NCBI RefSeq assembly: GCF_002933875.1
Contig: NZ_BFAV01000119.1
Coordinates: 1-64,000 of the forward strand
DNA length: 64,000 nucleotides
Direction of reading: 5' to 3'
Source: Desulfocucumis palustris
GTDB lineage: Bacteria > Bacillota > Desulfotomaculia > Desulfotomaculales > Desulfocucumaceae
Made by a program: the position numbers and the translations under genes. Positions 60,784-64,000 of the stretch are shown here, piece by piece. The stretch's first letter is position 1; every line of letters begins with the position of its first letter. The notes under the pieces are model-generated. The model worked only from the letters and a program-made list of their open reading frames with translations, had not been told where the DNA came from and made no database searches.

Positions 60784-62022
60784 TCACGGCTTGAACTGTT
60801 TTTCAACTCCGATATCCTCCAGGGTCTCCACAAAAACACTGATCCTCACCAGATTCTCGGGGTTTTTAACGCTCACTTCCTTTACTTCCCGGACCATAAC
60901 CCGGGAACCGGAAGGCATTACCCGGGACACCTGGGCCATGGCTCTCTGCTCGGCCAGCGCCAGCGCCTGTCCCCTGGTCCTCTGCTCGGTATATCTTTCG
61001 GTTTCATGATATTTTTCAGTTATTAGTTCGACAGGTACGCTTATATTCCTCCATTGGAGGGGCTTTTTAACCTGGCTCTCACCGGTGCTTTCAATAAATG
61101 GAATATTTTTGGGACCCTTTAAAATTATTTCCTTGCCTGCGATTTTCATGCAAACCCTGGAAACTTCATCTCCGGTAAGACGGGTTATCTTCTCTTCCAG
61201 CAGGGCCTCGCCATAGCCTTCATACCAGACCCTGGCCCGGACCAGTCCCTTGGCCTGAACAATGGTGTTCTCCATTACGCCGCTTCTTTCCTGCCCCGGA
61301 TTATTCTCCCCCTCAATGGATAACCCGGGGCCGGGTATTATCCCGGAGATCAGAATCTGGCCGGGCACCACCGTATCTCCTTCCTTCACCGCGGGGTTGC
61401 CGGACAGCACCAGTATCTCCTTGATCAGTCCGGCCTTGGCTGCCACGATGTGGGCGGGATGCTCATCCCTGACCCCGGGAATTACCTTTTCCGCCACCTG
61501 AATTTTCACCCTGGTTCCCCTAACATACACACCCGCCCAGGAGATTTCCGGATAATCCTCTTTAATGACGCTCTCCACCCTGGAGGGAGTAAAGTTCCAC
61601 TTAAAAACCCATTTCTTCAACCCGGCTTTGGAGGCGGACTCCAATATCTGCCCGTCGGTTATTTTTTTATTTCCCTCAATGTCCACGAACCATATAAAGG
61701 AGCTTAGCATGTACATCCCCAGCAGGAAAACAGCCGCCCCGGCCAGCAGCGATTTCCTCCGGCGCGCCCTGGAAAGCAGAAAGGGCAGCCCCTCCCTGTC
61801 CTTGAATTCAAACCGGCACTTTGTGGCCCTGGCTATATGGCGCAGGGGATGTACGGCGCTGAGCCTGGCGCTGACCAAAATATTCCGGCTGTCCAGCCGT
61901 TTGATATCCCAGAGAAATATTCCCCGGCCGGCAGCCATATTGATGAATTTTTCCAGGTTATTGCCCCGGACCATTATCCTTACGTAACCGGTTAGAAAAG
62001 ATAACAATTTAAAGATAAACAT
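60784..62022 (-). CDS. yqfD: Sporulation protein YqfD
   Basis: A 412-residue protein of the YqfD family (stage IV sporulation type). The N-terminal cytoplasmic part opens FKLLSFLTGYVRIMVRGNNL. One membrane helix (about residues 91-111, SLLAGAAVFLLGMYML) is followed by a long extracytoplasmic region with ALAEQRAMAQVSRVMPSGSR near the C-terminus. Together with yqfC it marks an endospore former. Confidence 0.93.
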   Translation of the reverse strand: MFIFKLLSFLTGYVRIMVRGNNLEKFINMAAGRGIFLWDIKRLDSRNILVSARLSAVHPLRHIARATKCRFEFKDREGLPFLLSRARRRKSLLAGAAVFLLGMYMLSSFIWFVDIEGNKKITDGQILESASKAGLKKWVFKWNFTPSRVESVIKEDYPEISWAGVYVRGTRVKIQVAEKVIPGVRDEHPAHIVAAKAGLIKEILVLSGNPAVKEGDTVVPGQILISGIIPGPGLSIEGENNPGQERSGVMENTIVQAKGLVRARVWYEGYGEALLEEKITRLTGDEVSRVCMKIAGKEIILKGPKNIPFIESTGESQVKKPLQWRNISVPVELITEKYHETERYTEQRTRGQALALAEQRAMAQVSRVMPSGSRVMVREVKEVSVKNPENLVRISVFVETLEDIGVEKQFKP

Positions 62023-62075
62023 TGCTCTCCCCCGCTTTAAAACTTAGTGCTTCATAATAAAGCCGGTCATTTTTA

Positions 62076-62357
62076 TTACTCAAAAAACACCCCGGTTATC
62101 TTGCCGTCAACGCTTATCTCCTCCGGCAGTATGTTCCTCAGCAGCAGGTTCTCTCCTTTGACCACCACCACATATTCACTGACATTAATCCTAACCGTCT
62201 CGGAGGTATACTCCACTATTCCCCGGTGATTCTCGATAAAAACCTGAAGATTGCCCAATATCACCACTTTAGGCAGATCCAGCACCACGTCGCTGGGAAT
62301 CTCAAGTATATCGGACATCTGCCGTTTTACTTTCTGTTTGAAATCTCTCCAGGCCAT
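62076..62357 (-). CDS. yqfC: Sporulation protein YqfC
   Basis: A 93-residue YabP/YqfC-family protein: IPSDVVLDLPKVVILGNLQV and FIENHRGIVEYTSETVRI. ATG 62357 follows AAGGAGGGG. Expressed in the mother cell during sporulation in Bacillus (sigma-E regulon); no sigma-E promoter was verified here. It heads the minus-strand run yqfC-yqfD-phoH-pgpH-ybeY-dgkA-cdd-era. Confidence 0.93.
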   Translation of the reverse strand: MAWRDFKQKVKRQMSDILEIPSDVVLDLPKVVILGNLQVFIENHRGIVEYTSETVRINVSEYVVVVKGENLLLRNILPEEISVDGKITGVFFE

Positions 62358-62510
62358 TTTATCCCCTCCTTGTCCCAATATATGATTTAACGGGGGAAAA
62401 GATTACCACACTTATTAACATGCGTCCGGCCCCGGACACATGTGATTTCCTTATCAACAGCACGCCGGCAATAAGTATTTTTTATCGGCGCTATAACCAG
62501 TTAGCGTTAA

Positions 62511-62538
62511 TTGTTTAAAGAAATAGTGGTATTATAAT
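62511..62538 (+). promoter_or_regulatory. Sigma-A promoter of selD
   Basis: TTGTTT (62511-62516) and TATAAT (62533-62538) are 16 bp apart. They lie 33 bp upstream of the selD start codon. Confidence 0.65.
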
Positions 62539-62570
62539 TGGTAAGCCTGTACGGAGAGGGAGGTGCAGTA

Positions 62571-63608
62571 ATGGAACAGATAAAGCTGACGGGCATGACC
62601 AAATCATCCGGCTGAGCGGCAAAGGTGGGACCAGCCACCCTGTCGCAAGTGCTGCGACACCTACCCCCAATTAATGATCCCAGGCTTCTGGTGGGACCCG
62701 AAACCTCCGATGATGCCGCTGTTTATAAAATTGATGATAATACCGCCTTAATCCATACGGTGGATTTCTTTACACCGGTGGTTGACGACCCCTATCTTTT
62801 CGGCCAGATTGCCGCGGCCAATTCCCTTAGCGATGTTTATGCCATGGGCGGCAAGCCTTTCCTGGCTTTAAACATCGTATGCTTTCCAAACTGCCTTTCC
62901 CCGGACATTCTTGCCGAAATACTGAGGGGCGGCGCGGAGAAGGTTGCGGAGGCGGGAGCCATCGTGGCCGGCGGTCACACCGTGCAGGATGACGAGCCGA
63001 AGTACGGCCTGGCGGTAACGGGCCTGGTGCATCCGGACAAAGTAATTTCCAACGCCGGGGCTGTCCCCGGGGATATGCTGGTGCTGACAAAACCGCTGGG
63101 AACCGGTATAGTCAACACTGCCATAAAAGGAGACCTGGCCCCGGAAGAATCGGTAAAGGCCGCCGTAAACGCCATGTCCTCGTTAAACCGGGGCGCTTCC
63201 GAGGCCATGATCAATGCCGGCGCCAGGGCCTGCACCGATATAACGGGATTCGGACTGGTCGGACACGCGGTGGAAATGGCCAGGGGCAGCGGGGTAACCA
63301 TAACGCTCCGGACTAAAAGCATACCCCTGCTGCCCGGAGTGAAGGAACTGGCTGCCATGGGACTTATTCCGGCGGGAGCGTACGCCAACAGGGACTATTT
63401 CGGGACCATGGCACATTTCGCGAACGAAGACACCCCGCCTGAAATCAGGGCCATACTGTACGACCCCCAGACCTCTGGAGGGCTTCTCATAGCTATAGAT
63501 AAAAGCAAGCTGGATTCTCTAATGGAAGAAATGGAGAGAATGGGCGTGGCCGCGGCGGTGGTGGGTACTGTCCGGCAAAAAGAGGCCGCTGCCGTGGAAA
63601 TAATATAA
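62571..63608 (+). CDS. selD: Selenophosphate synthetase SelD (selenoprotein, UGA = Sec at codon 15)
   Basis: ATG 62571, seven bases after GGGAGGTG-like GGGAGG, opens [14 protein letters not shown]. Then comes in-frame TGA (62613-62615), then [19 protein letters not shown] and on without a break to TAA 63608. Counting UGA as selenocysteine the protein has 345 residues. SelD normally has Cys or Sec here (E. coli Cys17, in GCGCK), so SGU-AAK fits exactly. The ATP-binding core is present ([38 protein letters not shown] and [12 protein letters not shown]). It makes selenophosphate from selenide and ATP. Starting translation only after the UGA would lose the catalytic residue. Confidence 0.95.
62624..62658 (+). 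promoter_or_regulatory. Candidate SECIS element in selD
   Basis: Two hairpins follow the UGA. GGTGG-GACCAG-CCACC (62624-62639) has its loop 13 nt after the UGA. GTCGCA-AGTGC-TGCGAC (62642-62658) has its loop 32 nt after it. The second fits the usual bacterial spacing (16-37 nt) and has G as the second loop base. Confidence 0.6.
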
Positions 63609-63701
63609 AAGCCGGAGTCCGCAAAGAAGGCTATTAACTGGAGAGGTTCCAGGCCGCGAAGGTTTTAGGTGAGGAAATATGTGCAAAGGCGGGTGTAATG
63701 T

Positions 63702-64000
63702 TTGAAGGAGCTTGACTGCCGGGGGCTTGCCTGCCCCCAACCGGTGATTACCACCAAAAAAGCCCTGGACACCATGGTTTCCGATACTCTGATAACCATA
63801 GTAGACAACGAAACGGCCAGGGAAAACGTTTCCCTTTTTGCCCGGAACGCTGGTTGCGGGGTATCCGTGGAGCAAAAAGGGGCTGACTTTTACATCACCA
63901 TCACCAAAGGTGAGGAAACCCCGGGAGTGAAAGAGACCGTCCCGGAAGTCAAGCCCGCGGCGGCGGGAGAAAATGCCGGAACAGTGTATTTTATAAGCAG
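63702..64000 (+). CDS. YedF-like selenium metabolism protein (partial, runs off right edge)
   Basis: From TTG 63702 (AAAGGCGGG upstream, an in-frame stop just before) the frame reads KELDCRGLACPQPVITTKKA and continues VSDTLITIVDNETARENVSL to the window edge. Residues 1-72 are a TusA/SirA domain with the Cys-Pro motif LACPQP. The following acidic linker leads into AGTVYFIS, the likely start of a DsrE-like domain. This two-domain build is that of the selenium-metabolism YedF proteins often encoded beside selD. About 100 residues are visible. Confidence 0.85.
   Translation, partial: MKELDCRGLACPQPVITTKKALDTMVSDTLITIVDNETARENVSLFARNAGCGVSVEQKGADFYITITKGEETPGVKETVPEVKPAAAGENAGTVYFIS

Overview
The window looks like a chromosomal segment of an anaerobic, endospore-forming Firmicute of the Desulfotomaculum/Pelotomaculum type (Peptococcaceae sensu lato). 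This is inferred from gene content and gene order; no database search was possible. The pointers are sporulation genes yqfC and yqfD, the Bacillus-like order phoH-yqfF-ybeY-dgkA-cdd-era-recO-glyQ-glyS-ccpN-ppsR and dnaG-rpoD, a glycine T-box leader, several beta-oxidation gene sets typical of fatty-acid or aromatic-acid degraders, and a selenophosphate synthetase read through an in-frame UGA.

1-31.6 kb is a catabolic region. It begins with a DUF169 gene that runs off the left edge, a crotonase gene behind a sigma-54-type promoter, and a chemoreceptor; two copies of a 340-380 bp repeat flank the crotonase and chemoreceptor. Next come a thiolase, a TetR regulator and a divergent acyl-CoA dehydrogenase/3-hydroxyacyl-CoA dehydrogenase pair, whose promoter abuts a 49-bp near-perfect palindrome. 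From 10.3 to 19.3 kb lie a CoA transferase, an AraC regulator, a short-chain dehydrogenase and a Liv-type ABC importer in which permease LivM is fused to ATPase LivG. From 27.3 back to 20.6 kb a minus-strand operon encodes SDR, MFS carrier, enoyl-CoA hydratase, 3-hydroxyacyl-CoA dehydrogenase, thiolase and acyl-CoA dehydrogenase. It starts at a near-consensus -24/-12 promoter and is divergent from a GAF/PAS sigma-54 activator. An acyl-CoA synthetase follows at 30.0 kb. Uptake, activation and one full beta-oxidation turn are therefore all encoded here; electron-transfer flavoprotein genes are not.

31.7-37.2 kb is housekeeping: four tRNA genes, rpoD, dnaG, dgt and a flavodoxin-fold protein. 37.4-43.8 kb is an accessory island of small genes: ThpR, a lipoprotein, an FMN-binding protein, a guanidine-I riboswitch with a frameshifted guanidinium exporter, a DUF1413 protein, RelBE, a GNAT fragment, a P-loop kinase and a frameshifted VapBC. 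Three short repeats in it resemble the 3' end of ppdK, and two of these are followed by a CAGGGT hairpin like the ppdK terminator.

43.8-62.4 kb is the conserved core on the minus strand: ppdK, ppsR (apparently starting at AUU), ccpN, glyS-glyQ with T-box, a DUF4342 protein, recO, [ubiX on plus], corA, era, cdd, dgkA, ybeY, yqfF/pgpH, phoH, yqfD and yqfC. selD (Sec at codon 15) and the start of a YedF-like gene close the window on the plus strand.

Dispersed intergenic repeats (GAGGCCGTT hairpins, GGGGAC/GTCCCC motifs, a MITE-like element) and gene relics (acyl-CoA ligase, two SDRs, a serine recombinase) show past rearrangement, mostly in the left half and the island.
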